Origin: UBA7396 sp036172015
Lineage (GTDB): Bacteria; Patescibacteriota; Gracilibacteria; BD1-5; UBA6164
DNA length: 16,777 nucleotides
NCBI GenBank assembly: GCA_036172015.1
Contig: JAVHSE010000027.1
Span: 1-16,777, forward strand
Direction: 5' to 3'
Program-made: the position numbers and the translations under genes
The notes under the pieces: model-generated
The model's input: the letters and a program-made list of their open reading frames with translations, nothing else
Database searches by the model: none
What the model was told of the DNA's origin: nothing
Shown here: piece after piece, positions 8,822-16,756 of the stretch
Position numbering within the stretch: position 1 is the stretch's first letter
Layout: every line of letters begins with the position of its first letter

Positions 8822-9184
8822 CTAAAGTAATTCAAGTAATACTAATTTAGCATTATCTCAATCCCTATATTTTATAGGAGTAACTCTTGAAAATCAAGAT
8901 GTTTTATTTCATTTAAATTTTGGGGCTACATTTTTAAATATTTCTAAAGAAGATTCTTTAGTATATATATATTGCATTACATATCTAATAGCATTCATTT
9001 CATCTTTTGTATTTACAACATTTATAATTTTATCAATAAACGGTGCTATAGCTGCTGCTTTTTTAGGAGTAGTTTTAATAGCTTTATGTAAAAATAAATT
9101 CGTTAAAAGATTTCTTTCCATAGCTTTCCTATGTTGGAATGTTTTTCAGTTAAACTTTAAGTTTTTCCTTACTCTATGTCTCAT
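8822..9184 (-). CDS. rplQ: 50S ribosomal protein L17
   Basis: A 120-residue L17 starting MRHRVRKNLKF, followed by RKAMERNLLTNLFLHKAIKTT and closing with SGFSRVTPIKYRDGDNAKLVLLEL, all typical of L17 near the polypeptide exit tunnel. The internal Met at 9121 is not the start, because the conserved MRHR N-terminus lies 21 codons upstream past a UGA-coded glycine. It follows rpoA by 55 nt, the canonical alpha-operon order. Confidence 0.97.
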
Positions 9185-9239
9185 AATTAATAAGTATTAA
9201 GTAAATAATTTTTTGAAGTATTTAAACTTCTTGTATCTT

Positions 9240-10220
9240 TTAATCATCTCAAAGAAGTTTTAAACCTCTTTCTCAAAGCGCTTCTCTTATTTCTGTCATA
9301 GCTTTCTTTCCAAATCATTTTATGCTTGAAAGTTTTGTTTCTGTACATTTTATGAGTTGTTCTATAGAAAGAATATTTCCATTAATTAAAGCATTCAAAG
9401 TTCTTGGAGATAATCACATAATTTCAATTGGAGTATATGTTTCTTTTTCTAATTCTTCTTTTATTTCTTCTTTTTCTTTCATCAAAAGATCTTTTACATT
9501 CGAAATAAAGTTTCATTCTATTTGAAGAGATTCTTCATTGAAGATTGAGAAGTAAGAAGATAACATATTAGAAGAAAATTTTAATGCATCAACTGGAGAT
9601 ATAACTCAATTGGTAGCAATAGTCATTGAGAGTGAATCTAAATTTGTTATGTCTCAAAATCTGGTGTCATTCACTTCATATTTTACATTCGTTACTGGTG
9701 AAAAATTTGCATCTACCAATAAAACATTTACATCATCTTCTCTCTTTTTTAATTCGTCTATACTTAAATATCAAACTGATTTTTCTACTCTTATTTCTAT
9801 ATCAAGCAATAATCCATCTTTATCAATTTCAGTAATATAGAGATCTTTATTTAATATTTCTATTCAAATATTTGTTTTTATATCAGCTGCTGTTACTTTT
9901 CCAGCTTTCGATTTAGATAATTTTATCCATTCTATTTCGGTTGTTTTTTTATCTATAATTAATCCTTTTAAATTTAACATTATATCAAGTACAGTATCTT
10001 TCACTCAAGGAAGAGTGGAATATTCATGATTTACTCATACTACTTTTATTCCAGTAACTCTTGCTCCTGGTATAGAGGATAATAACACTCTTCTTAAAGA
10101 ATTTCATAGGGTAACTCAATATCATTTTGGTAGGGGTCCTAAAGTAAATTGAGAAATATTTACATCAACATCTTGTTGAGAAATTTTTGGAACTCAAATT
10201 ATATTATGTATAATATGCAT
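9240..10220 (-). CDS. rpoA: DNA-directed RNA polymerase alpha subunit
   Basis: A 326-residue alpha subunit. The N-terminal dimerisation/assembly domain shows FTLGPLPKGYGVTLGNSLRRVLLSS at residues 26-49, VKDTVLDIMLNLKGL, and SVGYLSIDELKK. The C-terminal domain (about 268-326), which binds UP elements and activators, shows IEIMGLSPRTLNALINGNI and the helix-hairpin-helix segment KGFGKKAMTEIREALGERGL. Both domains and a glutamate/lysine-rich linker are intact. It lies 53 nt after rpsD and before rplQ, as in most bacteria. In-frame UGA occurs at conserved glycines throughout. Confidence 0.97.
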
Positions 10221-10273
10221 TTTAGTAAAATTATGAAATAACAAATATAAATTATTATTATGAAATCATTTTA

Positions 10274-10897
10274 TTATTTAGAATAAAACTCTATGATTTT
10301 TTGAATATCAATTATTTGATCAAAATCTTCATTTTCAGGTAATGCTTTTATTGTTATTTTAATATTTTTTGAATCAACTTCGATCCATTTTGTTTTACTT
10401 ACGGTTCCTTTATTTTGTTTAGAAAATTCTTCTAATTCTTCAATTAAAGATTTATATAAAGGACTTTCTTTTAATTTATCTCTTAATTCAATCACATCTC
10501 AAACTTTTAAAGCTATAGATGGAATATCAACATTAATACCATTTAACTTAAAATGAGCATGTCAAACGAATTGTCTTGATTGCATTCTTGTTCTAGCAAA
10601 ATTAGCTCTATAAACAACATTATCAAGTCTTAATTCTAACATTCTTAACATTTTATCTCAAGTAGTTCCTACTGATTTTGATTTGGCAGCTTTTGCATAA
10701 TAAGTAGCAAATTGTTTTTCTGATAGTCAAAACATTCTTTTTGCTAATTGTTTTTTTCTTAATTGTCATCCAAATTCAGAAGTTTTTTTACTTTTAAGAG
10801 GAGCTCTTTTTGATTTGCTTAGATCATATTTTTCTGTACCAAAAAGATTTACTCATTCTCTTCTACATAATTTTTTCTTTGGTCAAGTATAACGCAT
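10274..10897 (-). CDS. rpsD: 30S ribosomal protein S4
   Basis: A 207-residue S4, primary 16S rRNA binder and often the translational repressor of the alpha operon. Visible are MRYTGPKKKLCRREGVNLFG, an SEFGGQLRKKQLAKRMFGLSEKQF-type core, and the S4 RNA-binding domain from about 95 (MLELRLDNVVYRANFA, SRQFVGHAHFKLNG, PSIALKVGDVIE). The start at 10897 is preceded by AAGG, one of the few Shine-Dalgarno-like traces in the window. Only one cysteine is seen near the N-terminus, so the zinc-binding version of S4 is unlikely. Confidence 0.97.
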
Positions 10898-10949
10898 AAA
10901 CCTTGATTTATTAAATACTAAAAATTAATTTTTTATAAAAAGTTTACTC

Positions 10950-11339
10950 TTATAAACTTCTTGTTTTTTTCTTTCTACATCCATTGTGTGGAACTGGAGT
11001 TATATCAAATATAGCTCTTAATTCTAATCCACCTGATATAAGTCATCTTATTGCTTGCTCTCTTCCAACTCAGATTCATTTAATATAAACATCAACTGTT
11101 TCTAAATTGTGTGCAGATTTTGCTTTTTGTGAAGCTTGTTCTACAGCTATTTGAGCAGCATATGGAGTAGCTTCTCTTGCTCATTTAAATCAAGCAGTTC
11201 ATCATGATGCCCAAGTTAACACTCCACCTTTCTCATCAGTTATTGAAACGATAGTATTATTAAATGATGCCATAATATGAGCTTGTCAAACTTGCACTAT
11301 TCTTTTCGTCTTTTTAGACTTTTTTATAGTCTTAACCAT
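10950..11339 (-). CDS. rpsK: 30S ribosomal protein S11
   Basis: A 129-residue S11 from the platform of the small subunit. The block ASFNNTIVSITDEKGGVLTW, then ASGGTAGFKGAREATPYAAQ and GREQAIRGLISGGLELRAI, and the C-terminal DITPVPHNGCRKKK are diagnostic. Four glycines of the SGGTAGFKGA motif are UGA, one of the clearest proofs of code 25 in the window. It lies between rpsM (77 nt upstream) and rpsD (52 nt downstream). Confidence 0.98.
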
Positions 11340-11416
11340 AAGCTTACTTTATATTAAAATATTAAAATATTACCAAAATGATTGTGTTTTAAGTTTGTAG
11401 AACTTAAGTCACTTCA

Positions 11417-11782
11417 TTATTTTTTCTTATTCGCAATAGCAACAGATTTTCCTTTTCTTGTTCTAGAGTTTGTTTTTGTATTTTGACCTCTTACTGGTAA
11501 TCTCTTTCTATGTCTTTGACCTCTATAAGAATTAATTTCTTGTAATCTTTTTATATTTCAAGCCACTAATCTTCTCAAATCTCACTCTACGAGAATATTT
11601 TTTATTTCATCTCTTATTTTATCTAATTCATCTTCATTAAGAGTTTCAATTTTTCTTACTTTATCAATTCAAACCTTTTGTAAAATAACATTTGATATAG
11701 GTCTTCAAATACCATATATATATGTCAAAGCTATTTCTACATGTTTACCATTTGGTAAATTTACTCAAGCAATTCTTGCCAT
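11417..11782 (-). CDS. rpsM: 30S ribosomal protein S13
   Basis: A 121-residue S13 from the subunit head that forms bridges to the large subunit and contacts P-site tRNA. Evidence: MARIAGVNLPNGKHVEIALTYIYGIG, helix-two-turn-helix region with LVEGDLRRLVAGNIKRLQEI, and the basic C-terminal SYRGQRHRKRLPVRGQ and RTRKGK. Length and start are canonical. It follows rpmJ by 25 nt. Confidence 0.98.
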
Positions 11783-11807
11783 AAAATAACTAAATTATTA
11801 AATTAAA

Positions 11808-11921
11808 TTAACCTTGTCTTTGTTTATGTTTTGGGTTTTCACATATAACCCTTACAATTCACTTTCTTTTTATTACTTTACATTTGTCGCAAATTTTCTT
11901 AACAGAAGCTAATACTTTCAT
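11808..11921 (-). CDS. rpmJ: 50S ribosomal protein L36
   Basis: A 37-residue L36 with the zinc-ribbon ligands C11, C14, C27 and H32 all present (MKVLASVKKICDKCK... and CENPKHKQRQG), so this is the zinc-binding form. One UGA encodes the conserved glycine before IVRVIC. It sits 26 nt after infA and 25 nt before rpsM, the usual order. Confidence 0.97.
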
Positions 11922-11947
11922 AAAATATATAAAATAGATAATAAATA

Positions 11948-12178
11948 TTATTTTTTTCTAAAGATGATTCTTCACTTATTGAGATCGTATGGACTTAATT
12001 CTAATAATACCTTATCTCATTGGATAAGCTTAATAAAATTAATTCTCATTTTTCAACTTAAGTATCATTTGATAATTTCTCATCAAAACTCCTCTGGTAA
12101 TTGAACATCAAATACCAGATTGGGTAGAGCTTTGACAATAGTTCATTCTACCTCTATTTTTTCTTCCTTATTGGACAT
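11948..12178 (-). CDS. infA: Translation initiation factor IF-1
   Basis: A 76-residue single OB-fold factor that occupies the ribosomal A site during initiation. Motifs are EEKIEVEGTIVKALPN, YLSGKMRINFIKLIQGDKV and LELSPYDLNKGRIIFRKK. It is the first conserved gene of the cluster in this window. Its upstream partners in other bacteria (map, adk, secY) are not present; instead a 62-bp repeat and the three-gene island lie upstream. Because a terminator-like hairpin stands 54 nt before its start, it probably relies on a promoter in the AT-rich stretch at 12179-12232. Confidence 0.97.
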
Positions 12179-12222
12179 AATAATGGAGACTTTAAAAATA
12201 ATAACTTTTAAAGTATATATAA

Positions 12223-12284
12223 AAAAAATAAAAAGCAAAAGATTTTTTACCTTTTGCTTAAAAATTGATTTATTTTATAAATTT
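12223..12284 (-). repeat. 62-bp direct repeat, copy 1 (att-like island boundary near infA)
   Basis: Matches 16695-16756 at 61 of 62 positions in the same orientation; the only difference is C at 12250 against T at 16722. It contains a hairpin AAGCAAAAG/CTTTTGCTT (12233-12241 with 12251-12259) followed by T-rich sequence on the minus strand, so it can act as a terminator just before infA. Here the sequence does not continue an open frame, unlike copy 2, which suggests it is the duplicated, non-coding side. Confidence 0.85.
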
Positions 12285-12371
12285 TTAAAAAAGAAGGAGG
12301 CTAGACTATAAGTCCAGAGAAAGTTCCACAGAATTTGAAATATAAACTAAATCATTTTTTATAGCTGAAAC

Positions 12372-13379
12372 TTAACTTAATTTCCTCTGTTTTACTTCTT
12401 CAAGTAATAAATCAAAATCATTTTTGTATAACAAATCTTGTTTTGGTTTAAATGTATCATATTCTTTTTCTGCTTTTTGTCTAGCTAATTTTGCTGTTAT
12501 TTTTCAAGCATCATTGAGTATATTTTTTCTAACTCATTTTAAAAAGTCATCAATTCGTTCTTTCCAATCTTGCATTGTCATAATTTGTTCATCCATTGCC
12601 TGCATTTCAGCAATATCAAGATATGCATTCACCAGTAAATTTAAGCTTTTTATTTCTTTTTCATCTAAATAATTTTTTGCAATAGTCACATCACTTTTCA
12701 TTATTTTTCATTTTGGAGAATCTTTCCAACTCGTTAATCACATATTTTCTTTTTCACTATCAACTCTATCATAAATTATTTCAGCTGCTGTATTTCAAGA
12801 TATTGCAAAGTGAAGTTTATTTTGAATAGTAGCAAAAAATTGTTTTGTTGTTTCACTATCTTTATCATAATCGGCACTCAGAGAATATAAATCAGTAAGT
12901 TTTTGGTAAAATATTCTTTCACTCGTTCTAATATCTCTTATTCTCTCAAGCAATTCTTCAAAATATTTTTTTCAAAATTTATCTCAATTTTTTAGTCTTT
13001 CATCATCCATTACAAAACCTTTTATAATAAATTCTTTCAATACATTTGTTGCCCAAATTCTAAATTGTGTAGCTTGTTTTGAATTTACTCTATATCAAAC
13101 GGCAATTATCATGTCAAGACTATAAAAATCAATATTTCTTTTTATTTCTCTATTTCACTCTTTTTGAACTACTCAAATTTTTTGAGTAGTTGAGTTATTG
13201 TCTAATTCACCTGTATTATAGATTTCTTTTATATGATAAGTAATATTGTTTTCTTGAACTCAAAAAAGTTCAGCCATCATTTTTTGTGATAACCAAAGTG
13301 TTTCATCTTTTAGAAATACATTTATTTTTATATTTCAAGTTTGAGATTTATAAAAAATTATTTGTTTAGAATCTTGCAT
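12372..13379 (-). CDS. RhuM family protein
   Basis: A 335-residue protein matching the RhuM (virulence protein RhuM/Fic-DOC-associated) family along its length. Signature segments: LWLSQKMMAELFGVQENNI at 29-46, a DNA-binding-like N-terminal part; DFYSLDMIIAVGYRVNSKQA at 84-103 and IWATNVLKEFIIKGFVMDDE at 108-127; and GLTSWKDSPKGKIMKSDV near 214-231, then MTMQDWKERIDDFL and AGKITAKLARQKAEKEYDTF near the C-terminus. The family was named from a Salmonella pathogenicity-island gene and is common on mobile and defence islands; its biochemical role is unsettled. About 12 of 14 glycines are UGA. It is last in the island, 95 nt after the HNH gene, and is full length. Confidence 0.92.
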
Positions 13380-13474
13380 GGTTTAAAGGTTATTTTTAAT
13401 AATTGATTTTATTGTATTTTATTTTTAAAAAATATAATTTTGAGTTTTCGGAAAAAAATAAGCGAAAAATTTAC

Positions 13475-14191
13475 TTATTTTTTATAAATGTTTTCTAAAT
13501 GATATTCTAAAAATTCTTTATTTATTTTGTGTTTTAAAATTTGCAAATCTTTTAAATCTTCATTTTTAGAAATAACTTTCTTTCAATCTATACTTATTGC
13601 AATAACTCAATAATCAAATTCAGCATGATGATTTGGACATAAAATTATAATATTTTCTTTTATATCAGGTCAATTATAATCTTTTCATAATGGTTTTATA
13701 TGATGTCATTCTGAATAATACAGATTATCTTTTATTTTTATTGTATTTCAACAAATTTGACATTTATTTTGATATAATTCTTTTAATTCTTTTACAATTT
13801 TTGTATCTCTTATAATTCTATTAATAGTCGTATTTTTTCTTTTTATTATTTCATTTATTTCAGAATCTGGAGCTTGAAAAATAGTTTTTTTTAATTCTCT
13901 TTGGTAATCTTTTTTTAAATACCAAATTCAATTAATTATTTTTCAATTTTTATTTTTTCCTCTATAAAATAAATCTTCTTTTCCTTTAAAATTAGGACAT
14001 TGACTAGAATAAAATTGTAATTGTCAATAAATACTTTTATTCTTATTTTTATTATATTTTATTAAATTATTTTCATATGTTTTGTAAATATAATCTTGTA
14101 ATTGATACACTTTTGCTTTTCATCAAAAATAATTAAAAGCCTCAATTAGTTTTTCTTTCCACCAATTATTTGGCAATCTTTCTGTTTTCAT
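13475..14191 (-). CDS. HNH endonuclease with probable winged-helix N-terminus
   Basis: A 238-residue protein. Residues about 120-200 form an HNH nuclease: zinc ligands C144-x2-C147 and C185-x2-H188, the catalytic-type EGHHIKPLG at 161-169 (H163/H164), and NIIILCPNHHAEFDYG at 180-195. Residues about 8-95 look like a winged helix of the HARE-HTH type found beside restriction nucleases: a GGKAKVYQLQDYI segment, then IYGQLQFYSSQCPNF, KEDLFYRG and a terminal GIWYLK. Such fusions occur in type II-like and modification-dependent restriction enzymes. No methyltransferase is nearby, which would fit a modification-dependent or otherwise self-safe enzyme; that is inference. Its ATG lies 1 nt after the stop of the FtsZ-like gene, implying translational coupling. 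The nuclease call is strong; the target is unknown. Confidence 0.88.
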
Positions 14192-14192
14192 A

Positions 14193-16265
14193 TTATACTT
14201 TTATTCAGGTAAATATAATAAGAACCTTAATTATATCATCATAATCTTTTTCTAAAGAACTTCATAATCTAATATTTGCATTTTCTCAAAGAAGATTAAT
14301 AATTGATTGTGAAATATCATCAATTTCAAACATAGATAAATTATTTCATCATATTATATGTATAAGTACTCAATTACTATTCTTAATTAAAGTCGAATAC
14401 GGTAAAAATTTATTTCTAATATCTTTAATTATATTTTTTAATGCATTCTTTCAATTTCAATATATTGCTTCAATATATGATTTTCAAGAATTTTCTATTA
14501 AATTTTTAATATCTCTAAAATCTAAGGTTATAAATTGATATCAATTTATCAATTGAAACATTCCATAAAGCTTATCTATAATATCTATATCTTTTTCATT
14601 ATCAGAAATAATATAATATGCATCTATAAAATTAAAATTTCAATTAAAATTATTATAACTAAAAGCAAAAGATAAAATATTAAATTTGTTTATATATTGT
14701 GATATTTCTGAAATTTCTCATCAATCTCAAATTAAAATTACAAAATCAGTATCTATAATTTTATCAAAATAATTTTCTTGAGAATAATCATCATTTTTAT
14801 TAATAGGTATATATTCAACATGGTCAATTCAATAATTTTTCATTTTATTTATAATATTTATTCAATAATCTCATACTCAAATTAGATTAATTTTAAGATA
14901 CTCTTTTGAGATTCCAATATTTGAAATAATTTCATTTTTTAATTTTAAAAACCTTTCATCTTCTGGATCAAGGTTTATTGCTTCTTGAATAACATCAATT
15001 GCTTCTATCTTTTTTAATTCTTCATATAAGTATAATGATTTAACATAGTAATAAAAACTATTTTCTGGAAAATTATTTATTCATAAATTACATAAAGATA
15101 TAATTAAAATAGAATTTCAATTTTCATTCTGACTATCAATTTTATTCATCAATTGATCATTTAATTCATACTCATTTGAATAATAATTGTCAAATAATAG
15201 ATTTCAATTTATATCTATATAATTAGATATAAATCAATTATATTCATTATTTATTTTCATTACAGTACCAAATCATTTTTCAAATGGTAGTACTTGATCA
15301 AACCAAGTAGATGATATAAATTTAAAATTTTTATCATCCATAAAATTCCATTTTCATTCATATTTAAAAGTATAATATCATTCAGAATATCATGTAGTTT
15401 CCTCAAAATTTTTATTAAAACGAATATTTCAAAAATTATCTATTATATTTATTCATCAATTTATTTTTACTAAAGCATATCAGTTTTCTTCAAAATCATA
15501 TATTTCTTCAAAATTATCTTTTATTAAATACCCAGATTTATGTAAAAGCTTTGAGTACATATTATAATCATCTTCATTATATAATTTTACAATTGAAAAA
15601 CTATTTTCTTGAAAATCTTCTATATCATCAAAATCAATTTTAGATATAACTTGTCAATTTTCATCAACAAAATTAAATTTTTTATAAAAATCTAAATATC
15701 ATGTTTCATCAATATATCTTATAAATTTATCTTTCCATAATTTTTGAAATCAATTTTTTTTCTCTCATAAAAGAGTATATTCATCATAATTTACTTTTTC
15801 TCAACTATATATATAGTCCCATTTTTTTTTATGTAATCAACTATTTATTATAAATCATTCTAATTGAAGTTTTTCCTTTATATCAATAAAAGTTAAATAT
15901 GATAAATTTATAAATTGATTTATAAAGAATGATTTTCATACTGCTGATATTCATAAGATTCAACATAATTCCCAAGCTAATAGTTCTTGATTTTCTATAT
16001 TTATATCATCCCATTCTTTGTAATATAAACCATATCTTTCCATAATTTTTTCTTTTGAAAAAATTTTTTTATCAGCATAAATTTGATGTAATTCATCTAA
16101 AAAATCTGGATTATCTTTAAAGATTTTTGAAATTAACCAAAGATAAAAAATTAAAATTTCACTTTTATCAATTTTATCTTTTTCTTCTTTAAATAATTCT
16201 AAAAAATTATACTCAAATGTATTTTTATAAGTATCCTCAAAAATTTTAATTAAAGGATTTTTCAT
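14193..16265 (-). CDS. WG-repeat, TPR-like and FtsZ/tubulin-like fusion protein
   Basis: A 690-residue protein. Residues 1-130 are mostly helical and include GISAVGKS at 105-112, which has the form of a Walker A loop. Residues about 180-375 contain WG-like repeats (VDENGQVISK; GYALVKINGG...FGNIRF; YYTFKYEGKWNFMDDKNFKF; STWFDQVLPFEKGFGTVM). Residues about 404-446 form a TPR-like helix pair ending AIDVIQEAINLDPEDERF. Residues 456-690 resemble FtsZ: T1 loop INLIGVGDYGINIINKM at 459-475; a T4-position loop ILIGDGGEISE that has lost GGGTGTG; T7 region FITLDFRDIKNLIENSG at 578-594 with both aspartates; then GVLIHIIGGNNLSMFEID and IIKVLIIFTG. The domain is about 235 residues against about 310 for FtsZ, with the T3 region missing. 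40 of 45 glycines are UGA. An in-frame ATG at 16388 would add 41 mostly hydrophobic residues; I prefer 16265. Confidence 0.85.
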
Positions 16266-16694
16266 AACCAAAAAATTAAAAAATATTCAAACAAAAAAGG
16301 ACAACTTATAAGCCTTAGATGTTTTCAGACAATTCAATATACAACTTCCAAAAAAGACAGAAAGAGCAAAAGCAACATAAGTTGCCATTTATTACTCTTT
16401 TTTCTTTATATACTTTCTCTTCATTTTTGCAATTTTTTTGTTTCTTTTTCCAAAAGAAATTGCTTTGAAAAAAGAAACTCCCAATTCTTTTTTAAAATTC
16501 TGATGACTTTCATTATTCCGATGATTTTTCAGTTAAATTGATGATGAAAAATGCAAATTGTTGAAAAATCCAAAAGAAATATGTCTGACAAATACTCTCT
16601 ATCGGAACTTTAAATTTTATTTTACTCTAAAAATCATATATTGCGAAATATAAAATAATTATTACTTACATTATATAAGAAGTTATAAATGTAC
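16266..16694. other. Non-coding, hairpin-rich stretch upstream of the island genes
   Basis: 429 bp without a convincing gene. It is richer in G and C than its neighbours and holds several inverted repeats: ACAACTTAT (about 16310) with ATAAGTTG (about 16375), a GCAAC/GTTGC hairpin near 16368-16385 followed by a T run, an imperfect 15-bp hairpin at 16441-16477, and GATTTTTC/GAAAAAT arms near 16520-16560. The minus strand must also hold the promoter of the island operon. A minus-strand in-frame extension (ATG at 16388) and a plus-strand frame of 58 codons (from 16319) exist, but their codon use and composition are not gene-like. Confidence 0.5.
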
Positions 16695-16756
16695 AAAAAA
16701 TAAAAAGCAAAAGATTTTTTATCTTTTGCTTAAAAATTGATTTATTTTATAAATTT
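16695..16756 (-). repeat. 62-bp direct repeat, copy 2 (att-like island boundary at the upstream gene)
   Basis: The partner of 12223-12284, with one mismatch. On the minus strand it begins in the last codons of a possible upstream open frame (…KFIK then TAA at 16742-16744) and runs through a terminator hairpin into T-rich sequence. This copy therefore looks like the original target: a gene 3' end plus its terminator. Confidence 0.85.
16705..16731 (-). terminator. Terminator of the gene upstream of the island
   Basis: A perfect 11-bp stem (AAGCAAAAGAT at 16705-16715, ATCTTTTGCTT at 16721-16731), 5-nt loop, followed on the minus strand by TTTATTTTTT. It would end transcription from the gene whose stop lies at 16742, before the island operon. 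In repeat copy 1 one base of the stem differs, shortening the perfect stem to 9 bp. Confidence 0.65.

Larger units (their letters stand above)
12223..16756. mobile_element. Putative inserted island bounded by direct repeats
   Basis: About 4.5 kb between two near-identical 62-bp direct repeats, carrying a WG-repeat/FtsZ-like protein, an HNH endonuclease and a RhuM-family protein. It interrupts the position where genes such as map, adk or secY usually precede infA. Duplication of a gene's 3' end plus its terminator is how site-specific integration often marks its target. No integrase or transposase gene is present between the repeats, so it may be a mobilised or decayed element, or the repeat may be a dispersed terminator. 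All three genes use UGA for glycine heavily, so the island comes from, or has adapted to, a code-25 genome. Confidence 0.45.

Noticed and set aside
9610..9840. Two overlapping plus-strand frames of about 70 codons
   Set aside because: Both are antisense to rpoA, which is continuous there once UGA is read as glycine.
12290..12305. GAAGGAGG near the island's left end as a ribosome binding site
   Set aside because: On the plus strand no coding frame follows it; on the minus strand it lies in the non-coding gap between the RhuM gene and infA.
12120..12311. Plus-strand frame of 63 codons from infA through the first repeat copy
   Set aside because: Antisense to infA and running through a terminator-like repeat; Lys/Ile/Phe-rich with no motif.
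12424..12672. Plus-strand frame of 82 codons in the RhuM gene
   Set aside because: The RhuM family match on the minus strand covers this stretch completely.
12372..16265. Apparent frame breaks suggesting pseudogenes across the island
   Set aside because: All the breaks are UGA codons, which are glycine here; each gene reads through to a single TAA.
16300..16400. The CAACTTAT/ATAAGTTG pair as an integron attC site
   Set aside because: The outer bases do not match the RYYYAAC/GTTRRRY consensus and no integrase or cassette array is present.
16319..16495. Plus-strand frame of 58 codons (MFSDNSIYNF...)
   Set aside because: Its composition follows the hairpin-rich DNA, it has no start signal or motif, and it overlaps structured sequence.
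12300..16620. Short inverted match GGAACTTT near both island ends (about 12328-12335 minus strand; about 16605-16612 plus strand) as terminal inverted repeats of a transposon
   Set aside because: Only 8 bases, at unequal distances from the direct repeats, with no transposase; chance cannot be excluded.
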